From contig OX442435.1 in assembly GCA_949361645.1 (NCBI GenBank), positions 6,583,045 through 6,647,044 of the forward strand: a stretch of DNA of 64,000 nt. The letters are read 5' to 3'. The notes beneath the pieces are model-generated. The model was given only the letters and a program-made list of their open reading frames with translations, was not told where the DNA came from and ran no database searches. The stretch comes from Spongilla lacustris. Its lineage: Eukaryota; Porifera; Demospongiae; Spongillida; Spongillidae. This document shows, piece after piece, positions 45,638 through 64,000 of the stretch (positions are counted from its first letter, which is position 1; each line of letters starts with the position of its first letter). Both the position numbers and the translations under genes were made by a program.

Positions 45638-46469
45638 TAATGGCACAACAGTATTCCTATGATCCATGCAAGCGCACAGCAAGTACAATTGAAATGAAAA
45701 CAGCAGGCTTTTATCCTTGCCGTTGCTAAAGAAATGACTTCCGTTGGTGTTCTTGAGTCCAAAGTTATACCAAAAGGTTTTTAGCTTATATTGCATCAAC
45801 ACCTTGCTTTGTACCAGTGCATAATGCACTGCCAGATGCAGGCATAAGAACCAAGCAATGAACTATATTCATCGGCTTTAAACAGTACGTGCATGCACAA
45901 TTGATATGCATATAGGACCTTATTCAAAGTTATCATATTCACAATTCCTCCAAAAACATCCTTGTGTGCATGGAGCTTTAATTACCTTGGAACTTACATG
46001 TATTCCAAAGAGATTTCTATAATCACGAACCTTGCTGAAAATCAATCATTTTGTCTTAATGTTATGTATCATAAGAGCCACAGGTGATATATATGTTCCC
46101 ATGGCTAGCATCGAATTCATCCTCATCTTCTCTGGCAATGAACAAGCACCAGGCCAGGCCTCCATAGGTGTAGAAGGTTTGGTGAATAGAGTAGCGGAGC
46201 TAAGAGCTGTTCCTATATAGGGTATTAGCACATGCATGGAGCCTATAATTCAACATTATCTTCTAATCTGCATGAGCCCTATATATATGTCTAGTGGATG
46301 CTGTTCAGCAGTACATGCTCGCACATATTTGCCATGCATATATATATATATATATGAATACATGTATGTACGCTTATATGCAATTACTGCGGCTGCATAT
46401 AGAAATGGAAATGGGTCCTATACAAACGTCGATTCTGAAGGCAAGGAACGGTTTCCTGCACGCTGATAT
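45638..46469. other. No gene recognised
   Basis: AT-rich spacer with a (TA)n run at 46340-46356. No supported feature. Confidence 0.4.
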
Positions 46470-46600
46470 ACCCGGACCACTTTTGGCAACCCGGACCATT
46501 TTTGGCAACCAAAAGTGGTCCGGGGTCAGACCAATTTTGGCAGCGAAAAGTGGTCCGCCCGGGCCACTTTTCGCCCGGACCAAGTTTCGCGTGACATCCC
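46470..46600. repeat. Inverted copy of the GGTCCGG repeat block
   Basis: CCCGGACCACTTTTGGCAAC and related units in the reverse order of 41838-41972, followed by a poly(C) run. Confidence 0.75.
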
Positions 46601-46910
46601 CCCCCCCCCCCCTCCCCGGTCGTATTTGGCCAATCTCCTCCCCCCCAGTTTTACTTTTCTGAACTTTTGCATTATCAAGAAATTGCCGCCCCCGACACAC
46701 AAAAGGTGTGCTTTCTAGATGCGCGTGCGTTACCTACGGTAGGTAGTGCGCGCGCACACGCATCATGTGTGTGGGGGGAGGGGGGGCGGCAATTTCATGA
46801 CAGGGGCGGCATTTAATATGAATGGGGGGGGGGGGGGGGGGGGGGGGGGCTGCGGCCCCCCCCCCCAAGGCTATGCTTCCCCCCCCCCCCCCCCCCCCCC
46901 CTTCCCCCGC
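46600..46910. repeat. Poly(C)/poly(G) cluster
   Basis: C-run at 46597-46612, G-run at 46826-46849, a GGCTGCGGCC link, and C-runs at 46856-46866 and 46879-46901. The G-run and C-runs are complementary and could form a hairpin. Confidence 0.85.
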
Positions 46911-47217
46911 AAAACCTGTTATTAAAAACTCATGACTTCTTACGGTACGCACGACGATACTGAACGCGCAACGATCCCTAATTCCAATAGTGGCAGGTGT
47001 GATTGTTATAAATGTCCCAGCCCACAGGATGTAGTGAAATATTCCGATCTATATATACAAACCTAACCATACATTGCGTTGAGCGGGTACCGTATATCGA
47101 TCGTTATGCCGTTCAATACTACAGGAAAGTCTGGAAGCAAGTAATTTACGGTTCTAGCATGTTTCTACGCAATTATGCTATGTTTTGTGACATTAAAAGT
47201 GCAAAATGTGCAAAACG

Positions 47218-47282
47218 GCTGGGTCTGGGGCGGATGGGGGAGCTACAGCGGCTGTAGCTCCCCCATCCGCCCCAGACCCAGC
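47218..47282. repeat. Perfect 32-bp inverted repeat, 1-base spacer
   Basis: Left arm 47218-47249 starts GCTGGGTCTGGGGCGG and right arm 47251-47282 is its exact complement. GC-rich; it would extrude as a cruciform or fold into a very stable RNA stem. Confidence 0.95.
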
Positions 47283-47806
47283 AGTGAGCGCTCCCCCTTG
47301 CTGGTGATAGGCCACCCCTTGCACTTATATCACTTTGCCCCCCCCCCCCCCCATCCAGGCCCTTGAAGCCACTTTCTTATGAATGGTATTTTCTTATGAA
47401 ACACAGCACTGTTCTTGAAGCCATTTTCTTATGAATGGCATTTTCTTATGAAACGCAACACTGAACTTGAAGCCATTTAGACTACTTACGGCCATGATTC
47501 CCGTCACCGCTGCAGATATGCCGGTATGTGTTTTTAATGGTGAGTTAATGCTCTGGCAAGGCAGCTACAGAGTTCGTTAATACACCTTTCTGTAGGTTGA
47601 GGAACGAATTATGCTCCTATAGATATGCTGGTATGCTTATGCAATGGGTATCAGGTGTCGTATGTTGGATGCAATGTCATGGCCTCGTGCTAGGCTGTTG
47701 ATAAGCGTTGGATATGCGTGCGCATAGGGTCATGTGGTCAGATATGGTTTCTTCTGTGTGCACGGTTACTGTACTGGACTTCCCCCCCCCCCCCCCCCCC
47801 CCCCCA

Positions 47807-48091
47807 AGTGATGTAATATCTTATGCACAGGCTTCTGGAGGTCTGGAGGAGAAGCAGGACAGGGCAGCAGATATGGAAGCATCAGTATTTTTGTGCTACG
47901 CCTTGTCATTATATCAGTTTTTTTGAACAGAGCAGTAAACATATGGTTTTTTACTCACTCAGTGAGGTTTGTTCCCCTGACAGAGGTGGTGTGGGCCCAC
48001 CACCTCTAAATAATGTAGGCTCAAAATCAAACTTAGCTGTAGGTAGCTGGCCCTGCTCTGTAGGTAGCTGGCTCTGCTCTTTAGGTTCTAG
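47807..48091. mobile_element. Fragment of the copy-1 transposon interior
   Basis: Matches 2990-3200 of copy 1 in inverted orientation (ATCTTATGCACAGGCTTCT..., and GTAGGCTCAAAATCAAA...). Preceded by about 25 C (47780-47806). It runs almost to the assembly gap. Confidence 0.65.
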
Positions 48092-48111
48092 TATGTACAT
48101 GTAAATCATGT

Positions 48112-48311
48112 NNNNNNNNNNNNNNNNNNNNNNNNNNNNNNNNNNNNNNNNNNNNNNNNNNNNNNNNNNNNNNNNNNNNNNNNNNNNNNNNNNNNNNNNN
48201 NNNNNNNNNNNNNNNNNNNNNNNNNNNNNNNNNNNNNNNNNNNNNNNNNNNNNNNNNNNNNNNNNNNNNNNNNNNNNNNNNNNNNNNNNNNNNNNNNNNN
48301 NNNNNNNNNNN
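48112..48311. other. Assembly gap, 200 N
   Basis: Exactly 200 undetermined bases, a conventional placeholder. The 5' part of gene C is missing or lies beyond it. Confidence 0.99.
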
Positions 48312-55502
<7,191 letters not shown>

Positions 55503-56439
55503 TTAAAACTGATTTTAATGGACGCTAAATTGAAATTATGGCTGTTCACGTTTAGCTTTTGTCAGACACTACATGGGCATATGCTATCTGTCACTTATGT
55601 TAAGTAACTCTGATCTGAGGGGGTTAACAAATGGATGGATCTGAAAAGTAGAAATGGGGATACAAAATATACTTTTACAAATCCATTTTCTTCCGGTAGC
55701 TACAGATTTGTTGGGTAAAATAATATAAAACGAGGTAGCTAAAGCTGATGTTTGACAGCATTTCAGTTTTCTTTACATTTGGTACCACATTGGAACCCAT
55801 TATCTTATCTCATCTTCAATGGTGATTATGGGTTACACCGCTTATCTTTCAATATCATTCATTACCATGATATTATATTCAATTCATTATCTTAAAGCCT
55901 CCTCCAAGTGCATTGACTGTTGTGAATGTCAAGCATTCCATATTTTGCTTACTCATCACATTTCATTCATTCTTGATATTTTAATTACAATCTGAATAGG
56001 AATTTTCAACAGGCATGAATGCAAGCAAACTGATCAGGCCAGTAAGGACAAATTTAAACAGCAAAATAAACTGACAGACCAACTATGAAATCACACATTA
56101 AACATTTGTCCTGATGAATTGAAATTCAAGGTAGAACTAGTGGATTGGAAGAATCATATGTTCTGTGCACATGCATTGTTTAATTTCTCCAACATCACAC
56201 TATCATTTTAAGGACCATATAAATTAATCCTAAACATACACATGTCTATGCAGGCATCACCAATCAAGCTGCCCTTTGATACTTCTGTCAAGTGCCAGTT
56301 TAAGTGTATTGAGAGACTTCCAGTAGTACGTTGCCCACTTCTGAAAAAAAATCTTACCCGCTATATCACAATAGTTTTGTAAACCTGTATTTATGTCATC
56401 AATTGATTAGCAAATTGACCTAGCAAAATTGACCTACAC
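55503..56439. other. Gene C 3' flank
   Basis: 3' UTR and spacer. 55900-55960 has weak similarity to the TM7 exon (GCATTGACTGTTGTGAATGT...), suggesting a further eroded fragment. No gene. Confidence 0.4.
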
Positions 56440-57597
56440 ATTATACCACCACATCCATCCCACCCAGTAATGGGTTCTAGCTACATATTTGTGGTGGGAG
56501 AGGTCAAAAGTGGAGATGTTGGTGACCTGTCACCACTGGCAACCAATTCAACCTTTGATGTGGATGGGGGCGGAGGCCTTGTTCATGTTCCAGAAGATTG
56601 TCATTGTGTTTTTCCAGATCACCACACGCTACATTGTTGTTCTGTCCCTCATCTGCTGGGGTAGGTAATAACCCCTACAAGGATTGGTATGGAATGAGAC
56701 ATGTTGAATTTGGGCAAGAAGTAAGGGGTGGGAGGGGAGAGGGAAGGATCCACTTTGATCAAATCTTATACCCCTCCAGTGACTCTGCTGGTTCCAGTTA
56801 TCATCCCTCTGGCAATAGATAGAAATTTGCTTGTGAAACAGATACATAATAATAATTCAACAATGGGATAGTAAGTTGAGTAATTTTTACTTGCCGTTTC
56901 AGACTCCCTTTCTCTTACTTACAGCTGCTTCATCAGTAATGTTGGAGTATTTTTTGGTGCTTTTTTGGGACCCATTCTGTTAGTACTTGCCTTCAATATG
57001 ATCATATTCATTATTGTGATAGTGGTACTGTTGAGGCATCTTCACAATGATCCAAAGAGCATAACAAGAAGGTTGGTAATCTTAAACCGATGGCAAATAT
57101 CACTGGGATAGCCTTTCTATTTGGTCTTACCTGGCTCTTTGGAGCATTAACTGTTGTGAATTTTGATCAAGCATTCCAGACTTTGTTCACATTTGCCAAC
57201 TCCTTTCAAGGATTCCTTTATTCATTTTTCCCTGCGTACTAAACAGGGATGTTCGATTCACATGCAGGATGCAGAAGGTATTAGGGAAACATCTTGCCAT
57301 GCAAACCAGTGCTCACAAGCAGTCCACATATTTCCGAGACCAACAGGACATATCTGAATGTGTTGTCACCGAACACATATCGTCACCTGCAAAACTTACG
57401 TGTACCATCTCTTCCAATTAAAAAAATCACAGGAATGAGGTGGTGGAGGTGACATTTGATGAGTTGGATAAACCACATCAATAAGAACTTCTGGAATCTA
57501 TTATCACTGAAGACATGCATAAGCTCCACATGGAAGAAGTGGTACAGCTTAAGTATGATGAGCAAGAAGCTAGGAGATATGATGTTGGACTCTAACA
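56440..57597 (+). pseudogene. Chimeric pseudogene: FN3 half fused to 7TM exons
   Basis: 56470-56550 encodes GSSYIFVVGEVKSGDVGDLS, as in gene A exon 7, and within a few bases joins TM3-TM4 sequence (56553-56664; MWMGAEALFMFQKIVIVF in its proper frame). 56780-56870 matches the loop exon and 56925-57237 the TM5-TM7 exon, with frameshifts near 57040 and 57215. The tail to 57597 resembles gene D (HMEEVVQLK..., RRYDVGL). Non-functional. It is an inverted partial copy of gene D's 3' half. Confidence 0.8.
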
Positions 57598-58818
57598 ATC
57601 TGAAAATGAACTGTGATTTTAATGGGCTATGTTTTGTGGATAATGTAGGTTAAAATTAAAATTATATGTTTAGTGCTTTGCTGAAGACTTTCATTAATCA
57701 TATGCATGTGCTTAGAGATGTTTTTTCAACTACAGCTAGGGTTTGATACAAATGAAGCGTATATTTAAACTTATACATTTAGTCCTTTGCTGAAAGACTT
57801 TTTATGCAGTATATTAGTAATCATATGCACCTGCTTGGAGATGTTTTGTTGATTTAAAATTAGATATAGTAATACTTTGTATCAAGGAAGTGAATCAGAA
57901 TGCTAGGTAAATTTGCTAATGAAATGGTGTAGATCTGTAATATAGTGCACAATATCTGTAATTCATATTAATAGTTTCCTTACTTTTTATACAACTATTG
58001 TCTAGAAATTTATAAACACGCAACTGTTCGTAAACGTAATCCTGATACTGGTTCATTGCCATTCACTTGGGTTTAGGGACGTGGGTTTGGATAGGTGCAA
58101 GGTATGGAGGTCTAGCATGTCTTATTTTGATGGCTTTGCTAATGACATTGGTTTTGGAAATATCATCATCTTACACCCAACCCACCACATGCTGGTGTGG
58201 ATTTAGAGGCATGGGTTGGGTGCAAGATGATAGATTTCCTAAACCAATGCCTTTGTGATGATTAGCAAAGCCTTCAAAATAAGACACGCAATTCTAGACC
58301 TCAAACCCACAATCCTAAACCCAAGTGAATGGCAATTAACCAGTACCAGGATTATGTTTACAAACAGTTGCATTTTTTTGGCCAGAAAATTCTAGAAACC
58401 AGGTCTGTAAAAGTATGGAAACTAGGAATTACTGAATAGCTGAAAGAGATCCTGCTTAAAAGCAAACTTCCATCCATTGCCCACCTAATCCTCCCAAATT
58501 CAGTTCATGTGAATCAAGTTCTCACTTCCTGATCCTGGCCACCATGAACTTTCCTCCTGTTGCTGACACACTATATAAAAACATCATCATCACAACTGAA
58601 CAAAAATAAGTTGTGATCCATGAGCCATAGTCACCTTTTGATTGATGGTGGGCATGCCTTGTTTGCAAGGTGTGGCAATTAAAAAACATCTCCAAGCACA
58701 TGCATATAATGGACATCATAGAAAGTCTTCAGCAAAGCACTAAACATGTAAGTTTAAATTTAAGCTGATTTTTTTACCAAAACATAGTCCATTAAAATCA
58801 CAGTTCATTTTCAGATTG
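57598..58818. repeat. Inverted duplication centre between pseudogene and gene D
   Basis: About 58000-58183 and 58211-58390 are imperfect inverted arms (CCATTCACTTGGGTTTAGG on the left, its complement on the right). Similarity continues outward with gaps, so 57598 and 58818 are the mirrored gene ends, about 600 bp from the centre. No gene inside. Confidence 0.75.
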
Positions 58819-60220
58819 TTAGAGTCCAACATCATATCTCCTAGCTTCTTGCTCATCATGCTTAAGCTGTACCACTTCTTCCATGTTCAGTTCATCAAAT
58901 GTTCCTTCCACCAACTCATGCATGTGATGTTTCTTGGAAGTGATGGTAGGTGTCAGTTTTGCAGATAATTCCAGAGTTGCTATGTCTTCTGTGACAACAC
59001 ATTCAGGCTGCTCTGATATGTCCTTTTTGTCTTGAGAAAGTGTGGACTGCTTTGTGAGCACTGTTTGCACGGCAAGACGTGTCCTGAGTACCTTCAGCTT
59101 CCCGCATGCTAATTGAACATCACTGTTGAGGACGCAGTAGAAAATGAATATAAGGAACCCTTGAAATGAGTTGGCGAGTGTGAACAAAATCTGGAATGCT
59201 TGATCAAAATTCACAACAGTTAGTGCTCCAAAGAGCCAGGTAAGACCAAATAGAAAGGCTATCCCAGTGATTTTTGCCATCAGTTCCAGATTACCAACCT
59301 TCTTGTTATGCTCTTTTGATCGTTTGCGAAGATGTCGTAACAGTACCACCATCACAATAATGAATATGATCATATTGAAGGCAAGTACTAACAGAATGGG
59401 TCCCAAAAAAGCACCAAAAAATACTCCAACATTACTGATGAAGCAGCTGTAAATAAGAGAAAGGGAGACTGAAACACCATGTGAAAATTACTCAACTTAC
59501 TATCCCATTGTTGAATTATTATTATGTATCTGTTTCACAAGCAAATTTCTATCTATTGCCAGAGGGATGATTACTGGAACCAGCGGAGTCACTGGGTGGG
59601 TGGGGGGGGGGGGGGGGGGGGGGGGGTAAGATAAATTTGATCAAAATGGATCCTTCCCTCTCCCCTTCTACCCCTTCCTTCTTGCCCAACTTCCACATGT
59701 CTCGTTCCATTTTCATTCCCTCTTGCCTTCCCCCCACCAATCCTCTTGGGGGTTATTACTTACCCCAGCAGATAAGAGATAGAATAACAATGTAGAGGGG
59801 GGAGGAGATCTCGACAAACACAATGACAATCTTCTGGAACATGAACAAGGCCTCCGCCCCCATCCACATCACAGCCACCAGAGTGAAGTAGTGGATCAAC
59901 ACTGACACAGTCACACAGCCTCCAAAGTTTCCAGTCTTGTCTATCCCAGTTACAAACACCAACAGCATACCAATGAGAGCACAACACAACTGGATGTGGT
60001 ACTTGGAAGCATCTCTCTGTCTTAGCTTTCTGAAAGTACATTATGAAATAAAAAGATACTGCAAACAATAGTTAACCTACTTTATCAGCAAAAGTGAGAT
60101 GACTGTCACCACTAGACCAAAAAGGGACAGTGATACTCCAATGTAGGTGATGGCCTCATTCACAATAGATGGTATAAGTGACATATTTGATGGGATATTA
60201 TTGATTCTACTTGATATGTC
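58819..60220 (-). CDS. Gene D seven-helix region and tail
   Basis: TM1 exon 60220-60081, TM2-4 exon 60029-59764 (ALIGMLLVFVTGIDKTGNFG), loop exon 59591-59501, TM5-7 and tail exon 59446-58819 (GLTWLFGALTVVNFDQAFQI, SFQGFLIFIFY). The tail has KHHMHELVEG and ends RRYDVGL; it lacks gene C's ILYAEL motif. Confidence 0.93.
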
Positions 60221-63200
60221 CTAAGATAATAAAGATGTGTCACATTAGAACACAGTGGCATTTTCTCTTACCACAAGGACAGCAAAGTTTGTCAAATGGT
60301 AGCATTTGCATTGAATTTGAATGCTTGTGGTGTTGCTTGCATTCACCTGGGTTGTGTAGCACCCATCAGATGTCCAATTGCCCTTATTACCTAGTTTGGA
60401 TAAATACTATATACTTTGCTGGATGCATGGAGGTAAATTACTAGTTGTTCCTCTCACAACTATCTGACCCCCCCCCCCCCCCCCCCCCCCCCCCATCTTT
60501 TTTCTTACCTGCTGCTGTGAAATCCCAGCTCACACATGTGTAATTTGGATTATTATTCTGTACATACATGTAGACAAAATGATTAGAATGTATGTTGCAG
60601 CTGGTTTTATGCTGGCATTAGGAGATAGCTTACTGTGTTTGGAATGCTGAAATTTAGCTCAATTGGATCACCCAGAATGCTTGTGTTCATGCCCACGACT
60701 GTAACACCAACAACTAGGGGTGCTACAATGGTTGAATTTGGTGTACTTGCTAATGGAAAGAATGATGCACTTTTGTAGATAGTAGAGAAAATTCCAACAT
60801 CATTAGTATTGTTAGTAGTGTTATCTGTTGTTGGCAGACTGAATAATGACTGTGGTAGAAAAATTGAAGCTGTCAGCTTGGCTGAACTACTAGGAGGAGG
60901 AGTTATGTTTGCAGAACTGTTTTCTGATGTTTGGTCATTGTTTTCAGTTGCAAAACTCTTTCCTTGGGTAGTGACGGTTTCCAGTGGAATCTATTCAGTA
61001 GAATTGAACAAACAAATTTCATCATAATTACACTGCATGCATCATTGAGAACCTTTTCAGCACCAAATACAATTTCATTATTTGTAGCATCAAATGATGT
61101 AAAATTGTCTTGCTGAACAAAGGATGTTGCTATCTTCTCAAAATTTTGAACAATGCTTTGAAAAAAGGCCATATTAATAAACATTATAATTCAAGTCACT
61201 ATTTACATAGAACCAGTTGTACTTAACACCATTGGTGGCCATGTTTGGATACTGCTGAGCACTGAAACAACATTCATGATGGTCTGAGGAAGACATAAAA
61301 TACAGTACCTGCCACAATAACATGCATGCACATACATTAGTCTGCACCTGTGCTTGAGACAATATGTTGGAAATTTGAGTGAACCATGCTGCCACAACAG
61401 CCAGGTTAGAAGCACTCTGGTCCACCACTTGTGTAGCTTGGGACACCACAGTCTGTAGCTGTGCTGTGACGTTTGCCACATTCTGTGTAGTGACTGTTAA
61501 CTGGCATTATGAATACAAGTTAGTAATGATGAGAACAGATGTGTACATTATATTACATTATTCAGTTCAGCAAACTGATTTGTCACTACTGTAGGACATT
61601 TCGAAGAGTCTTCAGTCCATGTTAGGTTTGTATTACAATATCTTGTAATGTTTTGGCCAATCATAACCCCATACTGACACAATTGAGAATCAATGTGATT
61701 GGGCTCTGCTTCAGGCCAGTTGTATGTTCCATGGTCACTCGTCACATTTAGCTCACAATTACAAAATCCATTTGCTGCAAAAGAATTTCATACATCAACT
61801 CTCTGTAATTACTAACTTGTGAATAAACATAACCTGATATGCTTTCCGTGTTCACTAGAAGAATAGGTGAAGCCACACTAATGTTTATCATACTAAGTGC
61901 CTGCACAATAGTATTCATATCCACTTTCAGAAATATCAATATTTTACATTCAACCCTGTACTGTCCAGTTTCACACCTATAAAGGCATGTGTACATTAAT
62001 ACCACGTATCTCAAAGTATCCCTTATGCAATTATGCCTTATGTATTCATTATGGTTTAGGTATTTATTACATTTGCACAGCTGCACATGATATGCCCATA
62101 TCAGATCTCTTGCTTTCAGGAACTGAATTAGTTACAGCACTATATAACTGGAAGGGGGGGAAAAGCATTACATGTTTTCATGGCTCTTCTGCTGCTCACC
62201 TGATTCTGAAGCTGGTGAAGAGCTGCATCATTTTGGTGGTTTCCAATATTTGTTAGTGTAGACAATCGTAAGTATATAATGCTAGGATTTGTGGTAGGTC
62301 CTAAATGTTAATTGGATGTCTCTTTTTCTATATATTACACAGGTGAAATTTACCGGGAAATGTTGTACCATTTGCAGTCATGTTCGGACCACATCCCCCT
62401 GCTGTGCATGCACACAGAAGAATTGTATACTGTGTGTTATTTAACAGGTTTTGAAGTAGAAGTGTGGTAACATTTGACACATTGTAAGAACTAGATGGAA
62501 AGCCACTTGATGGTGTGTATGTCACCTATGTTAGCAAATCATCAGTACAATAGCTTGCATATCATATTTCACCTCACCATGTATCCTGATACAATTCTAT
62601 TTCTGCATGCTGGTGGGTTCCATGATACAAGCAGACTGCTGTAACTGAGAACACTGACATTTAGATTGAGGGGGGAAGTAGGAGGGGGCTGGAGGGTGAT
62701 GAATGAACGAGGTATGGAGAACACTCCTTCTCCCTGAGTGGTATGTGCCAATACTTCAAATAAGTAAGATGTGAAGGGTACTGGGGAAACATTGGTGCAG
62801 AATTATGAGCATAGAAGCTAGGCTATATTTAATCACACTTACAAAGCAACATGCCCTTTAGTAAAACATATCTCTGATATCCAGGAACTGTAATGTAGTA
62901 ACTTAGGTTTTGTCCATTTACACAGTCTGCATCAATAGAACTGGGGTCAGTAACTGTGACATTTACAGAGTAGGAAATGATTATATAATTCTTCTCCAGA
63001 GGACAGCTCCAAGTTAGATTGGCAGAAGTCGAATTGAGGTTACTGAGTAGAACTTCTGGAGGTTGTGGGACCTGAGCATACACTGTGTGTGCACAACCAG
63101 ACCACTTGCATTGCTGTAACTATATGGTCCAGTGTGAACTCACTGTTTAGTGATGAATCAAGGACTGGTACACTATATGGTCCAGGCCCTTGGCTGGTGT

Positions 63201-64000
63201 AAGCTCTCACAGATATGTTGTACTGCACACACTCCTGGAGCATATTTATCATTAGCTGATTTTGGGTACCACTGGTGTTCACAGAGTTGGTAGCAAGCTG
63301 TCCATTACCCAGGGACCATGTGTATGCCACTTCATAGGCTATGATGATACCATTCCTTGAAGTATTGGGTAGCTGATTCCAACTGACATTGACTGAAGTT
63401 GGTGCAACTGTGATGGCTGCTACTGTGCCTGGAGCACCACTAGGAACTGGAAATGAAAGTATCTATATGATTTTAACCAATATTAATGGTCACACTAATA
63501 CTGCATCTTGTTAATTAAAGCCACTGCAAAATATGCCATTTTTACTATTCACCGTGCGCTTGAATAAGTAAAAAAAAGTCCAGCTATCAATAGGATGGGG
63601 TAGTATTAAATGCTAGTACATGTATATAGTGTGGCTTAGTAGATGATGCCACTAGGTTTAAGCTTGAAACATATGGCCCTTGTTCCCGGTATACGACATC
63701 ACTGTAAGAATTTTAGGATTTATAAAACACACCAGTAATGTTAGAACCAAAATTTTATTTCTTCATTTCAATGTTTATTTTTCACTTTTAAAATTTAAGT
63801 GTACGATAAACATGATTTATTGTTACCAGCAACCCTAATTAAACAGCATATAGGGTACTGTTACCACCATTGTAAAAAGTAAATATGCAGGCATAAAAAC
63901 AATCATTTCTTAGTCATTGGTGCAATGTTGTTGAAAACACCAACAGACCCACCTCCTTCTCCTGTCCTCATAGTGAGTATCTTTGAAGGACTTCCCTCTC
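58819..64000 (-). CDS. Gene D: adhesion G-protein-coupled receptor (5' part beyond window)
   Basis: Minus-strand exons: 64000-63953 (partial), 63446-63144, 63082-62843, 62780-62578, 62525-62354, 62300-62200, 62147-62071, 61976-61834, 61774-61557, 61500-61336, 61283-61207, 61155-61053, 60990-60634, 60557-60509, 60390-60272, 60220-60081, 60029-59764, 59591-59501, 59446-58819. Most lengths equal those of gene C, and no stop interrupts any exon. Same order: FN3s, SEA-like, HRM, GAIN, GPS, seven helices, tail. Expected to be a surface receptor cleaved at the GPS. The acceptor of exon 61155 lacks a strong pyrimidine tract. N-terminal exons lie outside the window. Confidence 0.87.
59596..59627. repeat. 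Poly(G) (poly(C) on the gene D strand) at a splice acceptor
   Basis: On the minus strand about 22 C plus CACCCACCCAG precedes exon 59591-59501, replacing an ordinary pyrimidine tract. Confidence 0.85.
60272..61774 (-). CDS. Gene D HRM, GAIN and GPS exons
   Basis: HRM exon 61774-61557 (DHGTYNWPEAEPNHIDSQLC, NITRYCNTNLTW). GAIN exons 61500-60634, with NFEKIATSFVQQ where gene B has its stop. GPS exons 60557-60509 and 60390-60272: CVSWDF, GNWTSDGCYTTQ, CKCYHLTNFAVLV with the HLT site intact. Confidence 0.9.
60468..60494. repeat. Poly(C) tract in a gene D intron
   Basis: About 26 C in the short intron between the two GPS exons of gene D (poly(G) on the transcribed sense strand). Confidence 0.9.
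61834..63446 (-). CDS. Gene D FN3 and SEA-like exons
   Basis: Exons from 63446 to 62354 encode FN3s (VSWNQLPNTSRNGIIIAYEV; ANLTWSCPLEKNYIIISYSV; LLVSWNPPACRN with VTYTPSSGFPSSSYNVSNVT). Exons 62300-62200, 62147-62071 and 61976-61834 encode the SEA-like part (CETGQYRVECKILIFLKVDM). Confidence 0.85.
63447..63952. other. Gene D intron between FN3 exons
   Basis: 506-bp intron matching in part the introns after the FN3 cassettes at 49822 and 29122 (for example the GTTGCTGGTAAC-type segment). No other feature. Confidence 0.6.

Noticed and set aside
58067..58258. Possible exon at the inverted-duplication centre
   Set aside because: The frame lies inside the hairpin arm and has no homologue among the receptor exons.

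Overview
The window looks like nuclear DNA of an early-branching animal, most likely a demosponge (inference). It holds intron-rich metazoan receptor genes with short GT-AG introns, Ig, fibronectin type III (FN3), hormone-receptor-motif, GAIN/GPS and adhesion-GPCR seven-helix domains, inside a dense field of DNA transposons, MITEs, retroelement debris, minisatellites and unusually many poly(G)/poly(C) tracts. A run of 200 N bases (48112-48311) shows it is a draft scaffold. No prokaryotic features are present.

Layout. 1-1151: an unrecognised minus-strand gene with a decayed relative at 18380-18760. 2067-4372 and 42090-44236: two inverted copies of one 2.1-2.3 kb TIR transposon with TA target duplications. 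8403-10947: three decayed reverse-transcriptase retroelement fragments. 11319-13674: a nearly intact piggyBac element with one frameshift. 15936-16960: an inverted, decayed copy of the first exons of the receptor gene that follows. 17345-25056 (gene A, +): signal peptide, a novel Cys/Tyr-rich exon, two Ig domains, FN3 domains, one transmembrane helix and a cytoplasmic tail with four 13-residue tyrosine-containing repeats; one FN3 exon has an in-frame TGA. 27596-33197 (gene B, +): the ectodomain of an adhesion GPCR (FN3s, SEA-like segment, HRM, GAIN, start of GPS) whose seven-helix part has been deleted and which also carries an in-frame TAG. 33200-48111: repeats, hairpins and MITEs, with one small two-exon candidate gene. 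48312-55502 (gene C, +): an adhesion GPCR open in every exon visible after the gap. 56440-57597: a chimeric pseudogene of FN3 and seven-helix exons. 58819-64000 (gene D, -): another open adhesion GPCR, running off the window end. Pseudogene and gene D are mirror images about a hairpin near 58.2 kb.

How it fits together. A-B, C and D are paralogous. C repeats the exon order of A-B (half-FN3 exon, 18-bp minisatellite array, FN3 cassette, FN3, SEA-like, HRM, GAIN, GPS, 7TM), while A-B has an extra single-pass membrane exon in the middle. Extracellular domain exons are mostly phase 1-1 and so can be duplicated or skipped without frame loss. The locus appears to diversify by cassette duplication, inversion and deletion. 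Genes A and B may be one transcription unit with alternative 3' ends, an inference that transcripts could settle.
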